Shown here piece by piece: positions 1 to 6,904 of a stretch of 64,000 nucleotides of DNA. The notes beneath the pieces were generated by a model. It was not told the origin of the DNA, made no database searches, and saw only the letters and a program-made list of their open reading frames with translations. Position 1 is the first letter of the stretch. Each line of letters begins with the position of its first letter. Source of the DNA: Prevotella sp. (lineage in GTDB: Bacteria; Bacteroidota; Bacteroidia; Bacteroidales; Bacteroidaceae); the NCBI GenBank assembly GCA_016285245.1, contig JAEEQH010000003.1, positions 62,001-126,000 on the forward strand. Direction: 5' to 3'. Made by a program: the position numbers and the translations under genes.

Positions 1-1
1 T

Positions 2-271
2 CCCTCTATGCCGGCTCCTGGTGTCGGCCAGTACAGCGGCGTCCGCGTCTGCCGCATGGCCCACGGCTCGTGGCTCAACGAGGTGACCACCTGTCACCAC
101 CCCCGTGGCTATGATTACCACTGGATGGTGGGCCACTACCGCAACGACGAGCCCGAGGCTGAGGATACCGACCGCTGGGCCCTCGACCACGGCTATGTCG
201 CCATCACCCCAACCACCTTCGATGTCACCGCCTACGAGGCGCTTCAGTCGTTGAAAACGCTCGAATCATAA
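2..271 (+). CDS. surE: 5'-nucleotidase SurE, C-terminal part (5' end outside window)
   Basis: The last 90 or so residues of SurE, the metal-dependent nucleoside 5'-monophosphate phosphatase. Visible signs are the block VRVCRMAHGSW, the PRGYDYHW segment and the ending DTDRWALDHGYVAITPTTFD, which match the C-terminal part of the family; the catalytic N-terminal half lies upstream of the window. The first visible residues (SMPAPGVG) are encoded by a REP-like palindrome lying in frame, so the SurE of this strain carries a short foreign segment just before the GVRVCR block. lpxB follows 51 bases after the stop, on the same strand, separated by a second REP copy; surE-lpxB adjacency is common in Bacteroidales. 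The stop is TAA at 269-271. Confidence 0.9.
   Translation, partial: PSMPAPGVGQYSGVRVCRMAHGSWLNEVTTCHHPRGYDYHWMVGHYRNDEPEAEDTDRWALDHGYVAITPTTFDVTAYEALQSLKTLES
5..29 (+). repeat. REP-like palindrome, copy a (inside surE)
   Basis: CTCTATGCCGGCTCCTGGTG followed by TCGGC: an imperfect GCCGGC/GTCGGC hairpin preceded by the CTATG head found in all copies of this family. It is read in frame as part of surE. Confidence 0.75.
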
Positions 272-280
272 TCCATGTCC

Positions 281-305
281 CTCTATGCCGGCTCCCAGTG
301 CCGGC
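281..305 (+). repeat. REP-like palindrome, copy b (surE-lpxB spacer)
   Basis: CTCTATGCCGGCTCCCAGTG then CCGGC, same head and stem as copy a, lying in the 51-base gap between the surE stop and the lpxB start. It also creates an ATG in frame with lpxB, which would lengthen the protein; the conserved LpxB N-terminus argues against using that upstream start. Confidence 0.8.
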
Positions 306-322
306 CCCCAAAACACTCACTC

Positions 323-1504
323 ATGAAATATTACCTCATAGCCGGCGAAGCCAGTGGCGACCTACACGCCTCACGTCTGATGCGTTCGCTGAAGGAGAAA
401 GACCCCGAGGCTCAGTTCCGCTTCTTCGGTGGCGACCTGATGGCCGCCGAGGGTGGCACGATGGTCAAGCACTACCGCGATTTGGCCTACATGGGCTTCA
501 TCCCCGTGCTGCTTCACCTGCGTACCATCCTCAAGAACATGAAAATGTGCAAGGAGGACATCCGTGACTGGTGGCCCGACGTGGTCATCCTCGTCGACTA
601 TCCGGGCTTTAACCTCGACATCGCCAAGTTTGTGCATGGATTACGAGGAACGAGGAAGGAGGAGCGAGGAACGAGGAGCAAAGAACGAGGAACGCGTTTC
701 CCGAAGGTCTGTTATTATATTGCTCCGAAGATCTGGGCGTGGAAGGAGTACCGCATCAAGAATATCCGCCGTGATGTCGATGAGCTCTTTTCCATCCTGC
801 CTTTCGAGGTCGACTTCTTCGAGAAGAAGCACCACTATCCCATCCACTATGTCGGTAACCCCACAGCCCAGGAGGTAAGGGAGTGGCGTCTTTCTATGCC
901 GGCACCTCGTGCCGGTCAGGTAGGGGATGTCGCCGCCCGTCCGACCATCGCCCTCCTCGCCGGTTCCCGCCGTCAGGAGATCAAGAGTAACCTCCCGGCG
1001 ATGATTGCCGCCACGCGCCACCTCGCCGACCGTTACGACATCGTCCTCGCCGGCGCACCGTCCATCGATCCCGAATTCTATCAGCCCTTCCTGAAAGACA
1101 GTACCGTACGTCTCGTCGTCAACGAAACCTATCCGCTTCTGGCCTCTGCCACCGCCGCCCTCGTCACCAGTGGCACGGCGACGCTGGAGACCTGTATGTT
1201 CAACGTACCTCAGGTGGTGTGCTATAACACCCAGATGAAGCACCTCTTTGGCTTGTTGCGCAAGTTGTTGCTGAAGGTGAAGTATGTGTCGCTGGTCAAC
1301 CTCATTGCCGACCGCGAGGTGGTCACCGAACTGGTGGCCGAGACGTTCTCTGTAGATGGTATCCGCCGCGAACTGGAAAAAATTCTCCCTGGCGGCGAAG
1401 GCAGGGAGGCGATGCTACAGGGCTACAAGGAAGTGCACCAACGTCTCGGCGAGAGCCATGCCCCCGACCGCGCCGCCGACTTGATCGTCTCCTTGCTCCA
1501 TTAA
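323..1504 (+). CDS. lpxB: Lipid-A-disaccharide synthase
   Basis: Glycosyltransferase (GT19) that joins UDP-2,3-diacylglucosamine and lipid X to form the lipid A disaccharide, on the inner face of the inner membrane. The start ATG at 323 gives MKYYLIAGEASGDLHASRLM, the family's conserved N-terminus; the longer frame from 275 only translates a REP repeat. Other marks are YYIAPKIWAWKEYR (about residues 131-144), YVGNP (176-180) and LLAGSRRQEI (211-220). Two segments are foreign: residues about 107-125 (RGTRKEERGTRSKERG, a GAGGAACGAGG satellite) just before the KVCYYIAPKIWAW block, and about 189-202 (LSMPAPRAGQV, a REP palindrome) between the NPT and RPTIALLAGSR blocks. Both keep the frame, so the gene is probably functional; 393 residues is slightly long for the family. 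Confidence 0.95.
   Translation: MKYYLIAGEASGDLHASRLMRSLKEKDPEAQFRFFGGDLMAAEGGTMVKHYRDLAYMGFIPVLLHLRTILKNMKMCKEDIRDWWPDVVILVDYPGFNLDIAKFVHGLRGTRKEERGTRSKERGTRFPKVCYYIAPKIWAWKEYRIKNIRRDVDELFSILPFEVDFFEKKHHYPIHYVGNPTAQEVREWRLSMPAPRAGQVGDVAARPTIALLAGSRRQEIKSNLPAMIAATRHLADRYDIVLAGAPSIDPEFYQPFLKDSTVRLVVNETYPLLASATAALVTSGTATLETCMFNVPQVVCYNTQMKHLFGLLRKLLLKVKYVSLVNLIADREVVTELVAETFSVDGIRRELEKILPGGEGREAMLQGYKEVHQRLGESHAPDRAADLIVSLLH
641..700 (+). repeat. GAGGAACGAGGAA-type satellite inside lpxB
   Basis: About 55 bases built from degenerate ACGAGGAACGAGGAAGGAGG units, translated as RGTRKEERGTRSKERGTR. The same unit recurs at 1508-1558, inside the flippase gene near 18930-19095 and inside rsmA at 35253-35345. 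Confidence 0.8.
892..916 (+). repeat. REP-like palindrome, copy c (inside lpxB)
   Basis: TTCTATGCCGGCACCTCGTG then CCGGT: 8-bp stem with a CTC loop, in frame within lpxB (residues about 190-198). Confidence 0.85.
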
Positions 1505-1507
1505 CGT

Positions 1508-1558
1508 TTCTCCTTCCTCGCTCCTCGTTCCTCCTTCCTCGCTCCTCGTTCCTCGTCT
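1508..1558. repeat. GAGGAACGAGGAA-type satellite, lpxB-cdsA gap
   Basis: TTCTCCTTCCTCGCTCCTCG and further degenerate copies, directly after the lpxB stop. It abuts REP copy d, the same REP-plus-satellite pairing seen in the flippase gene. Confidence 0.8.
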
Positions 1559-1583
1559 CTCTATGCCGTCACCTCGTGACGGC
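1559..1583 (+). repeat. REP-like palindrome, copy d (convergent gap)
   Basis: CTCTATGCCGTCACCTCGTG then ACGGC. The stem GCCGTCAC/GTGACGGC is perfect with loop CTC. It lies between the facing ends of lpxB and cdsA, a typical REP location, and may help terminate both transcripts. Confidence 0.85.
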
Positions 1584-1593
1584 CTCCTCCTCT

Positions 1594-2442
1594 TTACACC
1601 AGCGTCAAGGTATAAAGATAAACCACCACTGCCGGCACCGCCAGCAGCGACGAGTCGAAACGGTCGAGCATACCACCATGGCCCGGCAAGATGTTTCCGC
1701 TGTCCTTCACGCCGAGTGTGCGCTTGAACAGACTCTCCACCAGGTCGCCCCACGTGCCGAAGACGACCACCACCAGACCCATACCGGCCCATTCGGCGGC
1801 TGACAGCCCCAGATCGTTCACTCCATAGAGGGTGGTGAAATGCCATATCGCCAGTGCCACGGCCACGACGAGCAGGGCACCGCCGATGCTTCCCTCCCAT
1901 GTTTTTCCTGGCGACACACGCGGGAAGAGCTTATGACGGCCTAACAGCGAGCCGACACAGTAGGCACCGGTGTCGTTCATCCACAGGAACACGAAGACCG
2001 CCAGCGGGGCGAGGTAGCTGTACTCGATGTTGTAGCCGTTCGAACGGAACGCCAGCACATTGAGCAGCGAGAAGGGTAGGGCGATGTATAGCTGTGACAG
2101 CATCGTGTATGCCCAGTTGTTGATGGGATCCTTGGCCTGCAGGTACAGCTCCGCCACCAGCAGGTAGACGATGCTCACCAGATAGGGGATGAACACCGTG
2201 GCGGGGGTCATCCCACTGTTGTAACCGGCCATCGCCACGAAGAGGTACACGCCAGAGACGGTGCAGATGAAACGGTTCACGCTGACGTACGGCCGGTCGT
2301 TCACCAGTCCGGTAAACTCCCAGACGGTCAGGCCGGTGACGAGCGCAAACAGGGCTACCATCGCCTGTGCGTTCAGGAATCCTACAATGATGGCGGCGAC
2401 AAAGAAGATGCCGGTGATGGTTCTGACGATAAAGTTTTTCAT
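1594..2442 (-). CDS. cdsA: Phosphatidate cytidylyltransferase (CDP-diglyceride synthase)
   Basis: Makes CDP-diacylglycerol from phosphatidate and CTP, the branch-point intermediate for phospholipids, in the inner membrane. The 282-residue protein is almost wholly hydrophobic helices. The C-terminal third carries SPGKTWEGSIGG and then WGDLVESLFKR and KDSGNILPGHGGMLDRFDS, which together form the CdsA signature. It is last in the rsfS-ftsH-cdsA operon: its ATG overlaps the ftsH stop by one base (TAATG), implying translational coupling. The gene ends facing lpxB across an 89-base gap holding a satellite and a REP hairpin. Confidence 0.95.
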   Translation of the reverse strand: MKNFIVRTITGIFFVAAIIVGFLNAQAMVALFALVTGLTVWEFTGLVNDRPYVSVNRFICTVSGVYLFVAMAGYNSGMTPATVFIPYLVSIVYLLVAELYLQAKDPINNWAYTMLSQLYIALPFSLLNVLAFRSNGYNIEYSYLAPLAVFVFLWMNDTGAYCVGSLLGRHKLFPRVSPGKTWEGSIGGALLVVAVALAIWHFTTLYGVNDLGLSAAEWAGMGLVVVVFGTWGDLVESLFKRTLGVKDSGNILPGHGGMLDRFDSSLLAVPAVVVYLYTLTLV

Positions 2443-4553
2443 TAGGCCCCCCCTTCTGCCCCCGTGGGGGCTACTTTTGTTTGATGATTATTGTTATCCC
2501 CCGCCTCATTGTCGTCCGAAGCCCCCTCGGTGGCCGTCGTGGAGGCTTGTGCCTCAAGCTGACGAGCCCGTTCCTCGGCCATCCGCTCGGCGTCGGCACG
2601 CATCTGGGCCTCAAGCAGCTCCTCGGCACGGCTCTGCCACGGACGCTTGCCAAAGATCCGCTCGACATCCTCGGCGAAGATGACCTCGCGCTCTACCAAG
2701 AGTTGTGCCAGCTGGGCGTGACCGTCCTTGTGCTCGGTGAGTATCTGCTTCGCACGGTCGTACTGCTCGTTGACCATCTTCAGCACCTCGTCGTCCATGA
2801 TCTTCGCCGTCGTCTCTGAGTAGGGACGCTGGAACTGGTATTCGGCGTTGTTATAGTAACACAGGTTCGGCAGCTTGTCACTCATACCGGCGTAGGCCAC
2901 CATACCATAGGCCTGCTTCGTCGTCCGCTCCAGGTCGTTCATCGCACCGGTGGAAATATGGCCGATGAACAGCTCCTCGGCGGCACGGCCACCAAGCAGC
3001 GAACACATCTCGTCGAGCATCGCCTCCTTCGTCTGCAGCACACGCTCCTCGGGCAGGTACCAGGCGGCACCGAGGGCCTGACCGCGGGGCACGATGGATA
3101 CCTTCACCAGGGGGTTGGCAAACTCCGTGAACCACGAGATGGTGGCGTGACCGGCCTCGTGGATGGCGATGGAGCGCTTCTCCGCCTCGGTCATCACCTT
3201 CGTCTTCTTCTCCAGACCGCCGATGATACGGTCTACAGCATCAAGGAAGTCCTGTCTGCCCACACTCTCACGGTTGTAGCGAGCAGCTATCAGGGCGGCC
3301 TCGTTACACACATTGGCGATGTCGGCACCCGAGAATCCCGGTGTCTGACGGGCCAGGAAGTCGATGTCCACGTCCTGGGCCAGCTTCAGCGGCTTCAGGT
3401 GGACCATGAACACCTCCTTGCGCTCGTTCAGGTCAGGCAGGTCGACATGTATCTGACGGTCGAAACGACCGGCACGCAGCAGCGCGGAGTCGAGCATATC
3501 GGCACGGTTCGTCGCTGCCAGCGTGATGATACCGCTGTTCGTACCGAAGCCGTCCATCTCCGTCAGTAGGGCGTTCAGCGTGTTCTCGCGCTCGTCGTTG
3601 CCGCCCATGGCGGGGTTCTTCGAACGGGCGCGGCCTACGGCGTCAATCTCGTCGATGAAGATGATGCACGGCGCCTTCGACTTCGCCTGCTGGAACAGGT
3701 CGCGCACACGGCTGGCACCCACACCGACGAACATCTCCACGAAGTCGGAGCCCGACATCGAGAAGAACGGCACACCGGCCTCGCCGGCAACGGCCTTGGC
3801 CAGCAGCGTCTTACCCGTTCCCGGAGGACCGACGAGCAGCGCACCCTTGGGAATCTTTCCGCCCAGCTCCGTATATTTCTGAGGATTCTTCAGGAAGTCC
3901 ACAATCTCCTGCATCTCCTGCTTGGCACCAGCCTGACCGGCGACGTCCTTGAACGTGATGCCCAGCTCACCGCCTTTCTCGTACATCTGCGCCTTCGACT
4001 TACCGACGCTGAAGATGCCGCCGCCCATGCCCATGCCGGCGCCACCGCCGCCCATGCGACGCATGAGGAATATCCACAGACCAATGATGAACAGCAACGG
4101 CAGCAACTGGTAGAACAGGTTGCCGAGGAAGTCGCCCTCGCGCTGGTTGTCATACGACAGCTTGCCGGTGAACACCTTCTTCTCGCGGGCCTCGTCGACA
4201 AACTTCTCCACCTGGTCGCTACTGCCGATTTCCACCTCTATGTATGGGTTCGTACCTACTTGCTGGTGACCTTTGTTGAAGACGTCGCGGATGTGTGCCG
4301 CCTTGACATACATCTTCAGCTTGTTCTGCGTCTTGTTCACCACAATCTTCTCGGCATAGCCCTTCTCCACGTACGTCTTGAAGTCGCTATACGTCGTCTC
4401 GGTACGTACCTGTGCGGTACTCTCGCCACCGCTCGTCATGTAGAGGACGATCAGTGCCATGATGGCCAGGAAGTATATCCAGTTCATGTTGAACCGCGGC
4501 ATATTCATCTTCGGGCCACCCTGCGGTCTGTTGGGGATACTGTTCTTTTCCAA
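2442..4553 (-). CDS. ftsH: ATP-dependent zinc metalloprotease FtsH
   Basis: Membrane-anchored hexameric AAA+ protease that degrades misfolded membrane proteins and regulatory targets. Seen in order: a TM segment at about residues 24-40, a periplasmic domain, a second TM at about 146-164 followed by a Gly/Met-rich linker, Walker A GPPGTGKT (242-249), Walker B IIFIDEID (about 297-304), the second region of homology around [19 protein letters not shown] (about 348-366), and the zinc-binding HEAGH at 465-469. The acidic, Gln-rich tail after about residue 650 is typical of Bacteroidetes. Length 703 fits the family. Upstream rsfS and downstream cdsA are on the same strand. Confidence 0.97.
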   Translation of the reverse strand: MEKNSIPNRPQGGPKMNMPRFNMNWIYFLAIMALIVLYMTSGGESTAQVRTETTYSDFKTYVEKGYAEKIVVNKTQNKLKMYVKAAHIRDVFNKGHQQVGTNPYIEVEIGSSDQVEKFVDEAREKKVFTGKLSYDNQREGDFLGNLFYQLLPLLFIIGLWIFLMRRMGGGGAGMGMGGGIFSVGKSKAQMYEKGGELGITFKDVAGQAGAKQEMQEIVDFLKNPQKYTELGGKIPKGALLVGPPGTGKTLLAKAVAGEAGVPFFSMSGSDFVEMFVGVGASRVRDLFQQAKSKAPCIIFIDEIDAVGRARSKNPAMGGNDERENTLNALLTEMDGFGTNSGIITLAATNRADMLDSALLRAGRFDRQIHVDLPDLNERKEVFMVHLKPLKLAQDVDIDFLARQTPGFSGADIANVCNEAALIAARYNRESVGRQDFLDAVDRIIGGLEKKTKVMTEAEKRSIAIHEAGHATISWFTEFANPLVKVSIVPRGQALGAAWYLPEERVLQTKEAMLDEMCSLLGGRAAEELFIGHISTGAMNDLERTTKQAYGMVAYAGMSDKLPNLCYYNNAEYQFQRPYSETTAKIMDDEVLKMVNEQYDRAKQILTEHKDGHAQLAQLLVEREVIFAEDVERIFGKRPWQSRAEELLEAQMRADAERMAEERARQLEAQASTTATEGASDDNEAGDNNNHQTKVAPTGAEGGA

Positions 4554-4618
4554 TGCTTAATTCTTAATGCTTAATTCTTAATGCTTAATGCTTAATTCTT
4601 AATGCTTAATTCTTAATT
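4552..4618. repeat. TTAATTCTTAATGC satellite in rsfS-ftsH spacer
   Basis: Alternating TTAATTC and TTAATGC heptamers, about nine in a row, fill the spacer between rsfS and ftsH. The array slightly overlaps the beginning of ftsH. Confidence 0.85.
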
Positions 4619-4650
4619 GCCAAAGGCAATACCTCTTGATTCTTCACTTT

Positions 4651-5010
4651 TCACTCCTCGTCCGGGATGTGGCTGAGCTTCGCGTCATCCCAGAGGTGCT
4701 CCAGGTCATAGTACTCCCGGACATCGGGCAGAAAGATGTGGGCCATCACGTCTGTATAGTCCATGGCCACCCACTGGGCGTTCTCGCGGCCGACGATGTG
4801 TACCGGCTTCTCGTCCAACTGCTCGCGTACCATGTCGCTGATGGAGTCGGTGATGGCATCGACCTGTGTCGGCGACTGACCCTCGCAGATGATGAAATAT
4901 TGGCAGATGCTGCCGTTAATACCCGTCAGGTCGGCAACGACGATGCCGTGGCCTTTCTTTTCCTGGATTCCTTTGATGATGGTTTCTACTAAGTTTTTTG
5001 TTTCTTCCAT
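4651..5010 (-). CDS. rsfS: Ribosome silencing factor RsfS
   Basis: Binds ribosomal protein uL14 and blocks 30S-50S joining when nutrients are scarce. The product of 119 residues starts METKNLV-like (MEETKNLVETIIKGIQEKKG) and shows the family blocks DLTGINGSICQYFIICEGQSPTQV and ENAQWVAMDYTDVMAHIFLPDVREYYDLEHLW. The start at 5010 is preferred over the open frame beginning at 5181, because the family begins there and a TACCTTTG -7 box lies only four bases upstream. It heads the rsfS-ftsH-cdsA operon. Confidence 0.93.
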   Translation of the reverse strand: MEETKNLVETIIKGIQEKKGHGIVVADLTGINGSICQYFIICEGQSPTQVDAITDSISDMVREQLDEKPVHIVGRENAQWVAMDYTDVMAHIFLPDVREYYDLEHLWDDAKLSHIPDEE

Positions 5011-5014
5011 GCTG

Positions 5015-5022
5015 CAAAGGTA
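5015..5022 (-). promoter_or_regulatory. -7 box of rsfS promoter
   Basis: TACCTTTG on the minus strand, the Bacteroidetes -7 consensus TAnnTTTG, ending four bases before the rsfS ATG. The transcript would start at or next to the start codon. No clear -33 TTTG is seen. Confidence 0.6.
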
Positions 5023-5094
5023 CGTTTTTATTCTTGTATTTGCCCTCACTATCCTACTTTTTTTGAGTATTTTAATAAAAAAATGCCCAAAAGT

Positions 5095-5125
5095 TTTGTG
5101 GGTTCCGAAAAAAGTACTACCTTTG
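5095..5125 (+). promoter_or_regulatory. Promoter for tRNA-Gln
   Basis: -33 TTTG at 5095-5098 and -7 TACCTTTG at 5118-5125 with a 19-base spacer. It points toward the tRNA gene 100 bases downstream. Confidence 0.65.
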
Positions 5126-5224
5126 CAGCGCATTTCGAGAGAATGTACTGCGAAGTCAGGCTGCATCTCGGCAAAGAGCAAACTCTCTGCACTCGATTTG
5201 CGCTGACTTTGTCACCCGTTTTAT

Positions 5225-5298
5225 TGGGGTATGGTGTAATGGTAACACTGCAGATTCTGGTCCTGCCTTTCCTGGTTCGAGTCCGGGTACCCCAACCA
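5225..5298 (+). tRNA. tRNA-Gln (anticodon CUG)
   Basis: Cloverleaf of 74 nt with encoded CCA (5296-5298). The acceptor arms TGGGGTA/TACCCCA, D arm GTGT/ACAC, anticodon stem 5250-5254/5262-5266 with loop TTCTGGT and anticodon CTG at 5257-5259, and T arm CCTGG/CCGGG are all visible. The loop-closing pair of the anticodon stem is A-C rather than a Watson-Crick pair. It decodes CAG, the glutamine codon preferred in the neighbouring genes. Confidence 0.95.
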
Positions 5299-5302
5299 CT
5301 TG

Positions 5303-5347
5303 ATTCGCTAAGTTGCTGAAATATTTAGTACTTAGCGAATTTTTTTT
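5303..5347 (+). terminator. Rho-independent terminator of tRNA-Gln
   Basis: Perfect 11-bp stem ATTCGCTAAGT (5303-5313) / ACTTAGCGAAT (5330-5340), a 16-base loop, then seven T. It begins five bases after the tRNA CCA end. Confidence 0.9.
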
Positions 5348-5379
5348 GTTCAAAGTGACTGTTTTCTCCCATTTTTTTG

Positions 5380-5387
5380 TATATTTG
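5380..5387 (+). promoter_or_regulatory. -7 box of sensor-pair promoter
   Basis: TATATTTG, eight bases before the ATG of the first sensor gene. No convincing -33 TTTG at the usual distance. Confidence 0.5.
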
Positions 5388-5395
5388 CAGCCGAG

Positions 5396-6904
5396 ATGTT
5401 ACGACTGCCTGGATTTATCAACAAAACCTTGTCAATACGATTGAGTCTGATGATCGTTTCAGCCATGGCCATTCTGCTCTTGGCTTCGCTGGTCGTGATG
5501 CTCCATTTCGTGAGGAAGAGTGTGAAGGAGGAAGCCTTTCAGAAGGCCATGCAGACCCTCGAGGGAACGGTACAGCGCATCGACAACATCCTCTTGAGTG
5601 TCGAGCAGACCACGGGAAATGCCTTTTTCACCATGCTCCCCTATGTCAACCAGCCGGAGAAGGTACAGCAGTACGCCCAGCGCGTGGTGGCGTCGAACCC
5701 GTATGTCGTGGGCTGTGCCGTCGCCATGAAACCTTATTTCTATAAGGACCGCGAACTCTTCATGGCCTACTATCGCCATGAGGACTGCCTCTCGGCCGAG
5801 TCGCCCATCGTCTTCATGGAGACGTTTGGCAATACACCCTATACCGCCCAGAAGTGGTTCAAGATACCCATGGCGTCAGCCAAGCCCGGCTGGATCAGAC
5901 CTATGAAGGGCGAGGATGGTGTCGGTGAGCCTATTATGACGTTCAGCCTGCCCATTCCCGGCAATGACAGCCTGCCGATAGGTATCATCGGTGTCGACGT
6001 GTCGCTCAGCCATCTCTCACAGATTGTGCTCTCTACGAAGACCTCGCCGAACTCCTACTCTATGCTGCTCGACGGCGATGGCTCGTTCATCGTCCATCCC
6101 GACAGCAGCAAGCTGTTGCTGCAGACAGACTTCACACAGCTCGACCAGACGGCCGCTGCCACCATCAAGGAGGCTTCCCAGGCCATGGCGTCGGGTGAGA
6201 CCGGCTACCGGCCGTTCCGCATGAAGGGCACGGACTATTTCGTCTTCTACAAACCGTTCAAGCGGACGATGGTCAGAGGACGTGCCATGGAGGAGGTGAA
6301 CTGGAGCGTCGGCATCATCTATCCTGAGGACGATATCTTCGGCGACTATAACCGTCTGCTCTACTACGTGCTGGCCATCGCCCTCATAGGATTGCTGCTG
6401 CTCTTTGTCCTCAGCCGCATCATCATCCACCGGCAACTGGTGCCGCTGCGCCTGTTGACGGCTTCGGCTCAGCGTATAGCTCAGGGGAACTATCATGAGG
6501 CTATTCCCGACAGTCATCAGCAGGACGAGATAGGCCGTCTGCAAGACCATTTCCAGCTGATGCAGCAGTCGCTGGCGACGAACATCGACGAGTTGGAGCA
6601 GATGACGGAGACGCTCCGGCAGCGCGAACAGGAGCTGCAAGCGGCCTATGACCATGTGCGTCAGGCCGATTATATGAAGACGGCTTTCCTGCATAACATG
6701 ACCAATCAGATGGAGGGTCCGGCGGAGGTCATCGTGTCCGATGTCCATACTCTCTGCAAGAGGGGACGCCATATGGCCAAGTTAGAGGCCGGCCGACTGG
6801 CCGACGACATCGGCCAGAAGGGCGAGACCATAGCCAGTCTGCTGGACAACCTGCTCCATGTGTCGTTTGATGAAAAGAGAAAGGAGGGCGCCCATGATGA
6901 TTGA
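5396..6904 (+). CDS. Cache-sensor protein with degenerate histidine-kinase dimerisation region
   Basis: A 502-residue membrane sensor. TM helix at about 17-40, a periplasmic double-Cache-like domain (about 41-320), second TM at about 323-345, HAMP (about 346-400), a coiled coil, then a region aligning with a HisKA dimerisation helix. Where the next gene has NVSHQIRTP, this one has NMTNQMEGP: the phosphoacceptor His is Asn437 and the RTP is lost. The protein then stops without any HATPase domain. It therefore cannot be a kinase by itself; a sensory or regulatory partner of the overlapping kinase is the simplest reading (inference). Start at 5396 follows a TATATTTG box. The stop lies 11 bases inside the next gene. 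Confidence 0.85.
   Translation: MLRLPGFINKTLSIRLSLMIVSAMAILLLASLVVMLHFVRKSVKEEAFQKAMQTLEGTVQRIDNILLSVEQTTGNAFFTMLPYVNQPEKVQQYAQRVVASNPYVVGCAVAMKPYFYKDRELFMAYYRHEDCLSAESPIVFMETFGNTPYTAQKWFKIPMASAKPGWIRPMKGEDGVGEPIMTFSLPIPGNDSLPIGIIGVDVSLSHLSQIVLSTKTSPNSYSMLLDGDGSFIVHPDSSKLLLQTDFTQLDQTAAATIKEASQAMASGETGYRPFRMKGTDYFVFYKPFKRTMVRGRAMEEVNWSVGIIYPEDDIFGDYNRLLYYVLAIALIGLLLLFVLSRIIIHRQLVPLRLLTASAQRIAQGNYHEAIPDSHQQDEIGRLQDHFQLMQQSLATNIDELEQMTETLRQREQELQAAYDHVRQADYMKTAFLHNMTNQMEGPAEVIVSDVHTLCKRGRHMAKLEAGRLADDIGQKGETIASLLDNLLHVSFDEKRKEGAHDD

Noticed and set aside
641..916. Frameshift or assembly error as the cause of odd lpxB segments
   Set aside because: Both segments are multiples of three, resume the conserved sequence exactly, and match repeats found at other places in the window.
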